Shown here: positions 25,450-34,365 of the stretch, piece by piece
Layout: each line of letters opens with the position of its first letter
How positions within the stretch are numbered: the stretch's first letter is position 1
Assembly: GCF_900111885.1 (NCBI RefSeq)
Contig: NZ_FOKG01000017.1
Coordinates: 62,001-126,000 of the forward strand
Direction: 5' to 3'
DNA: 64,000 nt
DNA from: Amycolatopsis marina
GTDB lineage: Bacteria; Actinomycetota; Actinomycetes; Mycobacteriales; Pseudonocardiaceae
Position numbers and translations under genes: made by a program
Notes under the pieces: generated by a model
Told to the model about the DNA's origin: nothing
The model's input: only the letters and a program-made list of their open reading frames with translations
The model's database searches: none

Positions 25450-26233
25450 CCTTGTCCTCTTCTGCTGGGGTGTTCGTGGTCGGGTCGGTGTCGGCTCCGT
25501 GGGGTAATTTGCCCCGGGCGATCGCCTTGTATCGCTGATCGAGTGCGGCGACCCGTTCCGCGGTGAGAATGGACGTGATCACGCCGTAGATGATGTAGCG
25601 ACTGGTGTTCTTGATCGGTTTGATGATCACCGCGTCGTCGAGTGCCTTGATCGCTGATTTGATCTTCTTCTGGAAGTTGGCCTCGTCCGTGTCGTCGGCC
25701 CGCTTGTAGGCCATCATGTGGTCGATCATGTCCGCGGTCTCGACGATCGGGTTGTCCGGGGAGATCACGTATTGGTGGTACAGATACAGCGCCAGCGTGC
25801 TGGCTGCGAGGCTGAGCGTCCTGGTTCGCAGGAGCGTGCGGCTGTGGGGACTGGGATCGTCGGCCTGTCGGGTGAAGGCGTACCGGTGGTCTCGGTTTAC
25901 CTCAAGGATGAGACCGAGCTCTGACAGTCGGCGGCGCAGTACGTCCTCGAACTGCAGTACGATCGGCCAGTGTCTCGTCGACTTGTCGGTGACGTGCGGG
26001 GCGGCGACCAGTTCCTGCAGTGCCCAGCACACTTCGGCGGGTAGTTCGCTGCTGTCGCCCACGAAACGCGGGTGGAGATCTCCGTCGCTGATCCGGGACC
26101 CGATGCCGTCGTGGGTATCGTCGAACACGTCTGACGGATCAAGTGCGACTTGGGTGGTGGTCGTACCATCGTCCTCGTCGAACAGGTCGTCGGAGAACAC
26201 ATCCCCGAACGGTGGAATGTCGGTGTCAGTCAT
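25442..26233 (-). CDS. jetB: Wadjet JetB (DUF4194, MukE-like kite subunit)
   Basis: The 263-residue protein begins with an acidic N-terminal extension (MTDTDIPPFGDVFSDDLFDE) followed by winged-helix regions (YAFTRQ, LYLYHQYV, KSAIKALDDAVIIKPIKN) as in DUF4194. It bridges JetA and the JetC heads. The ATG at 26233 has AGAAGG about 9 nt upstream; a GTG three codons earlier is possible. It overlaps the jetA end and the jetC start. Confidence 0.88.
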   Translation of the reverse strand: MTDTDIPPFGDVFSDDLFDEDDGTTTTQVALDPSDVFDDTHDGIGSRISDGDLHPRFVGDSSELPAEVCWALQELVAAPHVTDKSTRHWPIVLQFEDVLRRRLSELGLILEVNRDHRYAFTRQADDPSPHSRTLLRTRTLSLAASTLALYLYHQYVISPDNPIVETADMIDHMMAYKRADDTDEANFQKKIKSAIKALDDAVIIKPIKNTSRYIIYGVITSILTAERVAALDQRYKAIARGKLPHGADTDPTTNTPAEEDKDA

Positions 26234-27770
26234 CGGCGACACCTTCTAGAAGAGTGGGCTGAGACCACAGCGGTGGACGGTGCGCGGGCGGGGCGACGAG
26301 GTCGGGAATCAGTTCGCCGAACACCAGATAGGGGACGGTGATTTCTCGTCGACCGCGCCGTGTGTGAGCCCAGACTGTGGTTCGCGCGGTGTCATCGACG
26401 TCCCCGAAACGGGTGGCCAGTGACCAAAGGCCGATGATGTCCCCGGTGCGCGGCTTGGTCAGCTCTTCGAGCACCTCGGAGAGGGTGGCGAAGCCGCTTC
26501 GGGCATCCATCGCCGAGTGCACTGCCAAGCGTAGTGCGGCCCAGTCGATAGATTCCTGTCCGAGCAGCGTGGCGGGATCGATCTCAAATTCACCGCTGGA
26601 GTCGGTCACCGGGTCAGGCAATGCGAAGTCGCCGTCATCAAGCCGCACACGACCTACCGATTTGGTCTGCACCCCGCTCATTGGGACGACGAACCCGATA
26701 TCGCGGCCGCCGTGCGTGCGCTGGAAGGCTTCCGCCGCCGAAGCCTGAGCTTCGTTGATCCGGGTGCTCATACTTCGGTAGTGCAGGATGTCCCCTCCGC
26801 GGACGAAGTTACTCATGCGGCGGAAGGCCACCGCGCGGGTGTCCTCCACCTCTTGGACCCGGCACCACACCGCGTCGATGAACCCATCCAAGAGTTCGGC
26901 CAGATGTGATGGCAACCCATTGACGCGGCTCACGATCTCGGCGATGTCCGACTCCAGCTGCGCCCGCTGGGTGGGGACAGCGACGACGGTGGCGAAGGCT
27001 CGAAAGGCCTGCCCTTCCGGAGACTCGGCGATGACGTTGTGCCCGTCGAACATCCGTTGCAGCGACTCGGCGAACTGAGCAGGGTCGTCGCTCAGACTTT
27101 GCCGCAGCAGTGCCGCGGTGTTGGCGTGCATCTGCTCGCCGTACCGGGCGACGTCCGGAGGGATACGTTCCACCAGCTGAGCGAGCGTGCCGACCTTATC
27201 GACGAGGTTCGCGTGATTGACCTCCGGGGATTCGCCCCTGTCCAGCGCGTCGAGCTGGGCAACGAGGACCTTGAGCTGTTCCTTCAGCACGCTTCGCCTG
27301 GCGTTTGGATCAGGGTTCGCCTCGATAGCGATCTGCCTCATCTCGGCCATCACCATCGATAGGGCCGACTCGGTGGCAATCGAGGTCTGCCGCTGCAGGT
27401 TGCGCATTTGCCGCACGGCCTGTCCTGCCCCCGAGGCCAGTTGGTAGCGCTCAACGCGAGTTTGTGGATCAACGCTGCGATACACCCATCCCTTCTTGGT
27501 CCAGCGGGTCAGCAGCGTGTCGGCATCCAGGGTTACCTCCGTTGCAGCCTGATCACCAGTGGAAACATTACTGCGCAGTAACGCGGGGAGATCGGCGTCC
27601 ATCTGGGCGGTGAGCGTCTGCCCATCGACCACCTGACCGTCCCCCAGGTGAGCCGCCATCAAGGCCAGGTGGAGCAACGCGTCCTGTGACCGCAGCAACG
27701 ACATCGTCACGTCGGCTGTAGCACTGGTGCGGAACTCGTGAAAAAGGTGCTCAGCCGACGTTTTCGCCAC
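26226..27770 (-). CDS. jetA: Wadjet JetA (DUF3375, MukF-like kleisin)
   Basis: The 514-residue protein matches DUF3375: N-terminal HEFRTSATADVTMSLLRS, a winged helix (TLLTRWTKKGWVYRS), helical middle, and a C-terminal IGLWSLATRFGD region. It acts as the kleisin that closes the JetC ring. It starts at GTG and leads the jetABCD operon on the minus strand. With four intact genes of expected length, the plasmid-defence system is probably functional. Confidence 0.9.
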   Translation of the reverse strand: MAKTSAEHLFHEFRTSATADVTMSLLRSQDALLHLALMAAHLGDGQVVDGQTLTAQMDADLPALLRSNVSTGDQAATEVTLDADTLLTRWTKKGWVYRSVDPQTRVERYQLASGAGQAVRQMRNLQRQTSIATESALSMVMAEMRQIAIEANPDPNARRSVLKEQLKVLVAQLDALDRGESPEVNHANLVDKVGTLAQLVERIPPDVARYGEQMHANTAALLRQSLSDDPAQFAESLQRMFDGHNVIAESPEGQAFRAFATVVAVPTQRAQLESDIAEIVSRVNGLPSHLAELLDGFIDAVWCRVQEVEDTRAVAFRRMSNFVRGGDILHYRSMSTRINEAQASAAEAFQRTHGGRDIGFVVPMSGVQTKSVGRVRLDDGDFALPDPVTDSSGEFEIDPATLLGQESIDWAALRLAVHSAMDARSGFATLSEVLEELTKPRTGDIIGLWSLATRFGDVDDTARTTVWAHTRRGRREITVPYLVFGELIPDLVAPPAHRPPLWSQPTLLEGVADD

Positions 27771-28079
27771 GCCTCAGTTACCTTCCCGCGTCACCGGACA
27801 GGGCACCAGTCGGTGACCGCTTTCTGACTGTAGACACGAGGTCCGACAATCTCGTGCGTCGAACCCAATATCGTCGTGTTGCGAAGTGCGACGGCTACTC
27901 CATTTGTGTGACACACACATCCTAGGCAATGATCAACACGATGAGATTCACCGAATAAGTCGCGCTCGCGGCCTCCAGTGTTACTTGAGCGGGTTCGGGC
28001 GCGGGTCCGTTGGCGGTATTGCTGATGGTGGTGGTGATTTCGGTGCCGACTAGTGGTACTGGTGATCACGGTGGGTGCG
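27771..28079. other. Intergenic region upstream of the Wadjet operon
   Basis: It holds the presumed jetA promoter. No ORF has a convincing ribosome binding site or family match. Confidence 0.45.
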
Positions 28080-28370
28080 ATGACGTCGAACGACAAGTTC
28101 TTCCAACACAGACCGGTGCAGTGCTCAAGCACGGCATCTTGCGGCGTAGATCCGTCATGTTCGCTTTCAAGACAGGTTTCACCTCGAAAGACGGCCGCGT
28201 CGTGTATCTCGATGGCTTTGCCGGTCCTGATCGCTACGCGCCTGAGGATGGAAGCGCCGAGGGTGCTGAGGGATCGCCCTGCTGGCAACGAACCCGCACG
28301 GGTGGAAGAGTGGAGGTGACGGTTGCAGTGCATCTCCGTCGAGCGCGGTCTGGCGCAGGGGATAGATGAT
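28080..28370 (+). pseudogene. Remnant of a three-Cys-motif partner (TcmP) protein
   Basis: Pieces in three frames read like the start of TcmP: DKFFQHRPVQ, then AVLKHGILRRRSVMFAF and GRVVYLDGFAGPDRY (the YxDGFAGP motif), then IALLATNPHGWKSGGDG. At least two frameshifts are present and the rest of the roughly 350-residue protein is missing. TcmP proteins are often found in mobile and defence regions. It is not functional here. Confidence 0.6.
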
Positions 28371-28668
28371 GTCAAGCCGGGCCAGTAGGGCAGTCTGGCG
28401 ATGTGCAGCGATCGACCACTGGTGCGGCCTGATCGGCCGTGAAGATCCGCGATGAACTACTGTAACGGCCCCAAAGACAGAGCAGCGTAGCCACGGTTGA
28501 TGACGATGGAGTGCCGGACTTCACGCGGTTATGCCTGGAGCAACCCTGGAGCACACGGGCGTGTTGAACGGCATGGAAACGGTGCCAACGGCAATCAAGG
28601 GCAACGTTTGACTACCGGATTCTCGTCTTGCTACCGTTGACCTGCGAACGGAGAGTAGCCCTAATCTC

Positions 28669-28712
28669 ACTGGCAGTGAGGGGGTCAGGGGTTCGAGTCC
28701 CCTTAGCTCCAC
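28669..28712 (+). repeat. tRNA-Ala(GGC) 3' fragment, attL-like, copy 1 of a 44-bp direct repeat
   Basis: These 44 bases are identical to 63623-63666. They run from the anticodon loop (CTGGCAG, anticodon GGC) through a T-arm (AGGGG, TTCGAGT, CCCCT) to the acceptor 3' strand TAGCTCC and discriminator A. Neither copy has the 5' half of a tRNA. Tyrosine-integrase elements typically reconstitute a tRNA 3' end like this. The intact integrase lies 212 nt away on the island side. Confidence 0.82.
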
Positions 28713-28923
28713 AGCTTTCATGATCGCCCGGCCTGCATGTTTCCGCAGGTCGGGCGATGTTTTAGGTACGCCGTAAATTCGTCCATTGTGGATTCCGCTT
28801 CAGTTACTGTTCAGTAGGTGGAGCAAAACTGGAGCAGTGTGGGGTTCCGGGCGAAATGGGGTCACCAAAACTGCTCCAGCTCGGTAGTCCGAACGGGTGG
28901 TCCTATCGAGTCGATTCGGGCGT

Positions 28924-30177
28924 TCACTCACGACGCTGTGTGGTGGCGGGGTAGCTGTGCGATGGCGCTGACCCGTGGGGTTGGGCGGCCCCGCGCCAGG
29001 TGGTGTCCTCGGGTGGGGTGGTGTTGTCGGCGATGGCTTTGTCCCAGCGGGCTTGGAGGCCGTGGAGGAGTCGTTGTTCGACGGCGGCGGCGACGTGGGA
29101 GTAGGTCTGCTGGACTTTGTCGGCGAGGACGTGGCCGAGGCGGAGGGCTTGGGCGATTTCGGGGACACCGTCGTCGATGAGCCAGGTTTTGTGGCTGTGG
29201 CGCAGGCCATGGAAGGTCAGTCCGGGTTTGATGGGGTGGAGCCGGTGGGCGAGGTGGGCGATGTGGGTGTTGCCGTCGGCGGCGGGGCGCACGGCGCGGC
29301 GGCTGAAGTTGCTGCGGCGGTGAAGCTCGTGGTTCGGGGTGACGAATACGTGCGGGTGGGTGTGGGTGCTCAGGTGGGCGCGGAGCAGCCGGACGAGGAA
29401 CGGGGGCAGGGTGATGGTGCGGGCGGATTCCTCGGTTTTGGGTGGTCCGAGGTAGAGCGGGCCCCGGTTGGGTTCATGCAGCGCGCCGAGGTCGGGGTCA
29501 ACGACGAGGAATCCGGTGTCGCCGTCGACGAGGTGCAGGTGGTGGCGTTGCAGCCCGACGAGTTCGCCCCAGCGTGCGCCGGTCCAGGCCGCGGTGAGGA
29601 ACAGGACGGCCCCGGCGGGGGCGTAGATCCGGGCGATCTGGTCGGCGATCCGGAGGACGTCGGCGGGCTCCGCCCACACCTTGCGTGGTGTGCGGTGGGT
29701 GCGCCGGCGACGCCCGCGGCGGCGGGCGTGGATGGGGTTGACGGCGATGACCTTCTCGTCGGCGGCGTCGCCGAGGGTGAGCGAGAAGCATTTGATGATG
29801 CTGTCGACGGTGGTCTTCGCCAGTCCTGAGGCGCGGAGGTGTTTCTCCCAAGTGCGGACTGTCAGGTTGGTGATGTCGGCCAGCGCGGTGCTGCCCCAGC
29901 GGGGGAGGATGTGTTTGGTGAGGAAGCTGCGGTAGTTCTCCTCGGTGCGCTGGTCGATGTCGAGGGCGTCGAGCCAGTCCGGCGCCCACGCGGCGACGGT
30001 GATCCGCCCGACGGCCGGGTCGATCCAGGTTCCGTGACGTTGAGCGACCTTCATATCAGCGATGTGGTCATTGGCCGCGGTGTCGGTGGGGAAGCCGGAT
30101 ATTGAGCCGATGGTGCCGTCGTCGCGCCGATACCGCACCCGCCACGTGGTGTCTGCCGATTGTTCTGCCCAGGGCAT
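28924..30177 (-). CDS. int: Tyrosine-type site-specific integrase
   Basis: The 417-residue protein has an N-terminal arm-binding region, SAM-like core-binding domain (about 60-150) and catalytic domain with the first Arg in TGARWGELVGL, HGLRHSHKT (His-x-x-Arg) and the Tyr in QTYSHVAAAVE. It is of normal length and intact. It lies between the tRNA-Ala fragment and an excisionase gene, the standard int-xis arrangement of actinomycete integrative elements, and probably recombines the 44-bp tRNA-derived repeats. Confidence 0.93.
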   Translation of the reverse strand: MPWAEQSADTTWRVRYRRDDGTIGSISGFPTDTAANDHIADMKVAQRHGTWIDPAVGRITVAAWAPDWLDALDIDQRTEENYRSFLTKHILPRWGSTALADITNLTVRTWEKHLRASGLAKTTVDSIIKCFSLTLGDAADEKVIAVNPIHARRRGRRRRTHRTPRKVWAEPADVLRIADQIARIYAPAGAVLFLTAAWTGARWGELVGLQRHHLHLVDGDTGFLVVDPDLGALHEPNRGPLYLGPPKTEESARTITLPPFLVRLLRAHLSTHTHPHVFVTPNHELHRRSNFSRRAVRPAADGNTHIAHLAHRLHPIKPGLTFHGLRHSHKTWLIDDGVPEIAQALRLGHVLADKVQQTYSHVAAAVEQRLLHGLQARWDKAIADNTTPPEDTTWRGAAQPHGSAPSHSYPATTQRRE

Positions 30178-30313
30178 GGTGAACTCTTTCGCAAAGGTGA
30201 GGGGGTCACGATCACAACGACGTCCATGGACGCTCCACTACCGACAGAGAGCAAGCCGACTCCACGGAAAACCTCTGCCGTGTAAAGAAAAGGACTCGGT
30301 GGGTCGCCGCGAC

Positions 30314-30562
30314 TCACAACCGGGATGGTCGGCGTGTCCGTCTGCCGCCACGGCGCGGGCGTCTACCGCTGGGGCGGTGGCCCGCTGCGGCAATCTCCTC
30401 GAGGTCGTTTCGCGAGAAACGCAAGTGCTTACCCACCAGTGTGCAGGGGATCGCGCGCATCCCCGCTTGACGTCGCAACCAGGACTCCTTCACCGCGAGA
30501 AGCTCGCCCGCCTCGGTCGGGGGTGTAGAGAAGCTGCGGGCACGACAGCCGAGCATCACCAC
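30314..30562 (-). CDS. xis: Excisionase (helix-turn-helix)
   Basis: The up-to-82-residue product carries a MerR-like winged helix typical of Xis: AGELLAVKESWLRRQAGMRAIPCTLVGKHLRFSRNDLEEI, with the VGKHLRFS wing, then a basic Arg-rich tail. The first 15 residues look non-coding, so translation may begin later. It precedes the integrase by 136 nt on the same strand and probably sets the direction of recombination. Confidence 0.8.
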   Translation of the reverse strand: MVMLGCRARSFSTPPTEAGELLAVKESWLRRQAGMRAIPCTLVGKHLRFSRNDLEEIAAAGHRPSGRRPRRGGRRTRRPSRL

Positions 30563-31073
30563 CAGCGGCGATACTGCCGCAGTTCGTCACCCCTGCGTCA
30601 GAGTCAGAGATCGGCGGCGACGATCCCGGCGCAGCCTGAACGACGTCACCGGACCGGTGGCCGGAATTCTGATTGTGCGGGGTGACGGGACCCGAACGGT
30701 CGATCATGATGATGGCCTCCGTGAGCGGTACAACGTCCGCATGCGCGGTTGTCGGTTTCGCCGGGCAATACCGAGAATCAGCCCATTTGGAGACGCGCAT
30801 ATATCAAAACGTTACAAAGAGGGTGGTTGCCCTGCTGATGTCTGTCCTCAGCAGGGCACGATATGAGTGAACCCTCGGTCGCTGGTCCACGGAGGCGACA
30901 ACGGACGACTATGTTCCGCAGCTCGCGGCCGATCGCACCTTTGCGTCAGCCGATACGACGGCCGTCGTTCACGTACGGGACGACTTCCGCTCGGTTCGAC
31001 CCGGCCAGTGAAGCACCTTCACCGCGTTCGGAAACGGCAGTGTCGGCGACAGCCTCCCCAGGCTAGGCCCAAG
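30563..31073. other. Region upstream of xis; no supportable gene
   Basis: The int/xis promoter probably lies here. Short frames in several directions lack ribosome binding sites and family matches. The AT-rich patch around 30770-30820 may contain promoter elements. Confidence 0.4.
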
Positions 31074-31227
31074 GATTAAAAGCCCGTTGGTCAGATCGCG
31101 GTGATCTTGAACGGGGCATCCGGATGCAAGGCTTCTACGTGCGGTTTTTATGACTTCAAGGTCATCTTTGCTTACGCGAATGAGCGATGTGGGCTCGGTT
31201 ATGTCTCCGTTCGCGCTGCTGTGCTCA
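31074..31227 (+). repeat. Diverged direct repeat, copy 2
   Basis: This is the counterpart of 16043-16195 in the same orientation, starting GATTAAAAGCCCG and ending GCTGTGCTCA. It lies between the excisionase and the sulfur genes. The conserved blocks and their spacing argue against chance. The original function (gene tail, replication or recombination site) is unknown. Confidence 0.6.
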
Positions 31228-31283
31228 TCGGGGTCCATCACTCGGCATGAACTGGGTGAGCTTCCCTCGATTGTCTGGCCACC

Positions 31284-31631
31284 TCATCTGGGGTGACCGT
31301 TGGTCACCAGGGAGGGTATTCCGGTGCCTGCTTTGAGTCGATGCTGGTGGTGGATGACGAACCCGCATCTCTGTACAGGTGGCAGCGGTCGGCGGGTCTG
31401 GTAGTCGCCGAGTTTGCGGACGGTCAGTTTCTCCTGTAATAGCTGTCTAAAGTGGATCGGACTGTGGTGGCTGCCGATGTGGTCGAGTAGCAGCAGGTGG
31501 CTGCTCGACGGGTTGCCGAAGTGTTCGGTGAGGTGGGGCAGGAAGGTCTCCGCGCCCCTCGGGTCCACCGGTGTGGTGGCGTTGTAGCCGAGATAAACGG
31601 GACCTTCCCGCAACCCTATGGGTGTGGTCAC
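31284..31631 (-). pseudogene. Cysteine desulfurase N-terminal fragment with foreign tail
   Basis: From a GTG overlapping the MFS stop, the first 42 residues read VYLGYNATTPVDPRGAE and LTEHFGNPSSSH, the opening of NifS/IscS-type class V aminotransferases (normally YLDYNATTPVDP). After SSSH the reading continues for about 70 unrelated residues. The PLP lysine and catalytic Cys regions are missing, so the enzyme cannot work. It shows that a desulfurase gene once completed this sulfur operon and was cut near 31505. Confidence 0.78.
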
Positions 31632-32920
31632 GATGTGCTCTCCTCGCGGGTCTGCTGTCTGGCGGTTGCGGGATGGGTTTCGTACATGCGGTACGCGACG
31701 ACAAGGCCGGAGGCGACGCTGATGGCGGCGGCGGCCCAGATGGCGGAGCGCAGACCCCAGACGTCGGCCACGATGCCACCGACGAGCGCACCGACGGCGT
31801 AGCCGCTGTCGCGCCAGAGCCGATAGACGCCCACCGCGCGGGCGCGCCAGGAGGGGTGGGCGACATCGCCGATCGTGGCGAGCAGGGTGGGATAGACCAT
31901 CGCGGTCCCCACGCCGAGCAGCATGGTGGCGATCGTCCACCAGGTGAAGGTGTCCACGCTCGCGAGGAGGGCGAGCGCGCCGGCCTGGGTGAGCATGCCG
32001 GCGGTGATGAGGTGTTTGCGGCCCCATCGGTCGGACAGGGCGCCGGTGACGAGTTGCCCGGCGCCCCACACGGCCGGGTAGAGCGCGACGAGGACACCGA
32101 CGTGACCCACCGACATGCCGGTGGTGGCGAACAGGAGCGGAAACAGTCCCCAGGACAGCCCGAAGTTGAGGTTGTTGACCAGGCCGGCCTGGCTGGCCGA
32201 GGACAGTGCGGGCTCGCTCACGCTGGTCCGGGCGAACACCTGCCGGTTGCTCAACTCGGCGTGCGTATGAGCACGGCCGCTGACGGTCGAGGTGGCGTGG
32301 CTGGCGGCTTCCAGCCGGGCGTGCTCGCGGGTCTCGCGCACGAAGAACACGGACACACCGAGTCCGAGTGCGGCGTAGGAGAGCCCGAGAAGGAATGGCG
32401 CGGGCCGTAACCCGTAGCGGGCGGCGAGATATCCGGCGAGCGCGGCGGTGACGGCAACCGCGCCGTAGCCCGCGGCCTCGTTGAAACCCATGGCCGTGCC
32501 GCGTTGCCGTGGCCCGACGAGGTCGATCTTCATGATGACTGTGGTGGACCAGGTCAGGCCCTGGTTGACGCCGAGCAGGACGTTGGCCGCGATAACCCAG
32601 CCCCAGTTCGGTGCCCAGATCAGCATCAGCGGCACGGGTAGCGCGATCAACCACCCGGCGATCAGCACCGGTTTGCGGCCGAACCGATCCGACCACGTGC
32701 CGGCGAAGTAGTTGGTCGCGGCTTTCGTCACGCCGAAGGCGAACACGTAGGTCAGCAGGAAGGTGTAGCCGACCAGGTGGAATTCCCGTTCGGCCAGCAG
32801 CGGCAGCACCGTCTGCTCCTGGCCCACCATGCCACCGACGAGCGCGTTGACGGCGACCAGCAGGCTGAACTGGGCCAGGTTGGCCCGCAACCCAAGCCGG
32901 AGCGGTTTCGCCGTGGTCAC
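31628..32920 (-). CDS. MFS transporter of the sulfur operon
   Basis: The 430-residue protein has about 12 membrane segments and MFS motifs: GTWSDRFGRKPVLIAG (motif A between TM2 and TM3) and GALSDRWGRKHLI in the second half. The GTG start overlaps the stop of the MBL-rhodanese gene (GTGA). Operon partners handle persulfide, so it may export a sulfur product such as sulfite or thiosulfate, or import a thiol. That is inference. Confidence 0.88.
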   Translation of the reverse strand: MTTAKPLRLGLRANLAQFSLLVAVNALVGGMVGQEQTVLPLLAEREFHLVGYTFLLTYVFAFGVTKAATNYFAGTWSDRFGRKPVLIAGWLIALPVPLMLIWAPNWGWVIAANVLLGVNQGLTWSTTVIMKIDLVGPRQRGTAMGFNEAAGYGAVAVTAALAGYLAARYGLRPAPFLLGLSYAALGLGVSVFFVRETREHARLEAASHATSTVSGRAHTHAELSNRQVFARTSVSEPALSSASQAGLVNNLNFGLSWGLFPLLFATTGMSVGHVGVLVALYPAVWGAGQLVTGALSDRWGRKHLITAGMLTQAGALALLASVDTFTWWTIATMLLGVGTAMVYPTLLATIGDVAHPSWRARAVGVYRLWRDSGYAVGALVGGIVADVWGLRSAIWAAAAISVASGLVVAYRMYETHPATARQQTREESTS

Positions 32921-34278
32921 GTCCTGGACTCCAACGAACGGCCGCTGACCGTGACCCAGTCCTGCGGCCCGCCGTCGAGCACAGCGAGATCCCGGTGACC
33001 AGCCTGTTCGAGCAGGCTGGCCGCGCCCATGGCCCGCTCGCCGTGCCCGCACATCACCACCGTCGGCTCCCGCGACAGATCCCCGGCGCGTTCCGCTAGC
33101 TCACCCAGTTCTATATGCGTGGCCCCAGGAAGGTGTCCGGCCGCGAACTCCGCAGTCTGACGAATATCCAGGATCCGCTCACGACCGAGCTGGCCGGCCC
33201 GCACGAGCCGAGTACTGGTCGCGGAATGCCCGGCGGCGGTCCAGGCGTCGACTCCGCCCGTCAGTTCGCCGGCAAGGTTGGTGTAGCCGATCTTGGTGGC
33301 TTGCCAGGCGATCTCCGCCGGATCCTGATCAGCACCGCGCACGATGACCAACGGCCGGTCGTGGGGGGCGAGCCAGCCCAGCCAGGACGCGAACACCGGC
33401 CGAAACGGAATGGACAGCGCGCCGGGGACGTGGCCGGCAGCGAACTCGGGCACCGATCGCGTGTCGACCAGTTGGGCGCCATCGGTCAACAACGATTGCA
33501 CGGCGCCCACGTCCAGCGGCGGCAGGGCGGGATCGGTGTCGAGCACCACCGAGCCGCGGCGGTTGACCTCGATCAGGCGCAGGAAGTAGGGCGGGAAGCT
33601 GCCCAGCGACCCCAGGAGATCGGCAACGAAGCCGTCCTCGTTCTTCGCGCGCAGCAGCGGGTTGCCGGCCTTCTCCCGCCCGATGGTGCTGGTGCGCTCG
33701 GTGCCGGGTGGCGCAGAGCAGAACGAGCCCGCGCCGTGGGTGGGCCACACCCCGACCTCGTCGGGCAGCGTGGCCAGCCGCTGCAACGAGGCGTACTGCT
33801 GCCGGGCCAGGTCCTCGGTCTGCTCGGCCGAGACCAGGTCGGTGCGCGCGGCGGATCCCACGAGCAGCGACCCGCCGGTGAACACCCCGGCGGGCGCATC
33901 CCCGTCCAGCAGCAGGAACGACAGGTGTTCGTGGGTGTGGCCCGGGGTGGCCAGCGCGCGCAGCCGCAGCCCACCGAGATCCACCTCGTCCCCGTCGCGC
34001 AACCCGGTGTGCGTGAACTCGCGATGCCCGGCCGCGGACGCCAAGATCTGGGTGCCTTCGGTCGCGGCGAGGTGCCGGGCCCCGGAGACGAAATCGGCGT
34101 GCAGATGCGTGTCGGCAGCGAACGCCACGGTCAGGCCACGCCGCCGCGCAGCCCGCCATGCCCCCCGCAGGTCCAGGCTGACATCCACCACCAGGGCCCG
34201 CCCGTCGCCCAGGTCCACCAGATAGGCGGAGTTCCCCAGCCCCTCGTCGACAAGGGGAACAAGATCAATTCCAGTCAT
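32917..34278 (-). CDS. MBL-fold protein with two rhodanese domains (persulfide dioxygenase-like)
   Basis: The 453-residue protein has an ETHE1-like metallo-beta-lactamase domain (about 1-230) with H58-x-H60-x-D62 in THLHADF and ATPGHTHEH, followed by two rhodanese domains. The first (VDTRSVPEFAAGHVPGAL) lacks the catalytic Cys (LVIVRGADQD). The second has it in VVMCGHGERA. Such fusions oxidise glutathione- or thiol-persulfide to sulfite and move sulfane sulfur. The start at 34278 has GAGGAGG upstream. It is divergent from an ArsR-rhodanese gene, which probably regulates it. Confidence 0.9.
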   Translation of the reverse strand: MTGIDLVPLVDEGLGNSAYLVDLGDGRALVVDVSLDLRGAWRAARRRGLTVAFAADTHLHADFVSGARHLAATEGTQILASAAGHREFTHTGLRDGDEVDLGGLRLRALATPGHTHEHLSFLLLDGDAPAGVFTGGSLLVGSAARTDLVSAEQTEDLARQQYASLQRLATLPDEVGVWPTHGAGSFCSAPPGTERTSTIGREKAGNPLLRAKNEDGFVADLLGSLGSFPPYFLRLIEVNRRGSVVLDTDPALPPLDVGAVQSLLTDGAQLVDTRSVPEFAAGHVPGALSIPFRPVFASWLGWLAPHDRPLVIVRGADQDPAEIAWQATKIGYTNLAGELTGGVDAWTAAGHSATSTRLVRAGQLGRERILDIRQTAEFAAGHLPGATHIELGELAERAGDLSREPTVVMCGHGERAMGAASLLEQAGHRDLAVLDGGPQDWVTVSGRSLESRT

Positions 34279-34365
34279 CGGACGATGCCTCCTCACTACA
34301 CATTCCTCCGGGTTACCTGCCCCACCACCCTTGTTATACACTATTCAAACGAGGATTGGAGAACC

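Noticed and set aside
27791..28375. A 194-codon minus-strand ORF before jetA
   Set aside because: His/Arg/Thr-rich composition, no ribosome binding site, and it runs antisense to the recognisable TcmP remnant.
28669..28712. A complete tRNA-Ala gene
   Set aside because: The acceptor 5' strand and D-arm are absent at both copies. Only the anticodon loop to 3' end is present.
28521..28721. Minus-strand ORF beginning near ELRGLEPLTPSLPVR
   Set aside because: This peptide is the antisense reading of the tRNA-Ala fragment and recurs at the second copy. It reflects the repeat, not a protein.
30969..31241. A minus-strand ORF across the second diverged repeat
   Set aside because: Its peptide is partly matched by the first repeat copy in minus-strand reading, but that copy stops early and the frame is not kept. 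It was therefore treated as a repeat, not a gene.
31632..32696. Long minus-strand frame in front of the cysteine desulfurase fragment
   Set aside because: It is an out-of-frame shadow of the MFS gene, with Arg/His-rich nonsense composition.
33115..34365. Plus-strand extension upstream of the first ArsR-rhodanese gene
   Set aside because: It runs antisense through the MBL-rhodanese gene. The ATG at 34366 with TTGGAG matches the start of the tandem paralogue.
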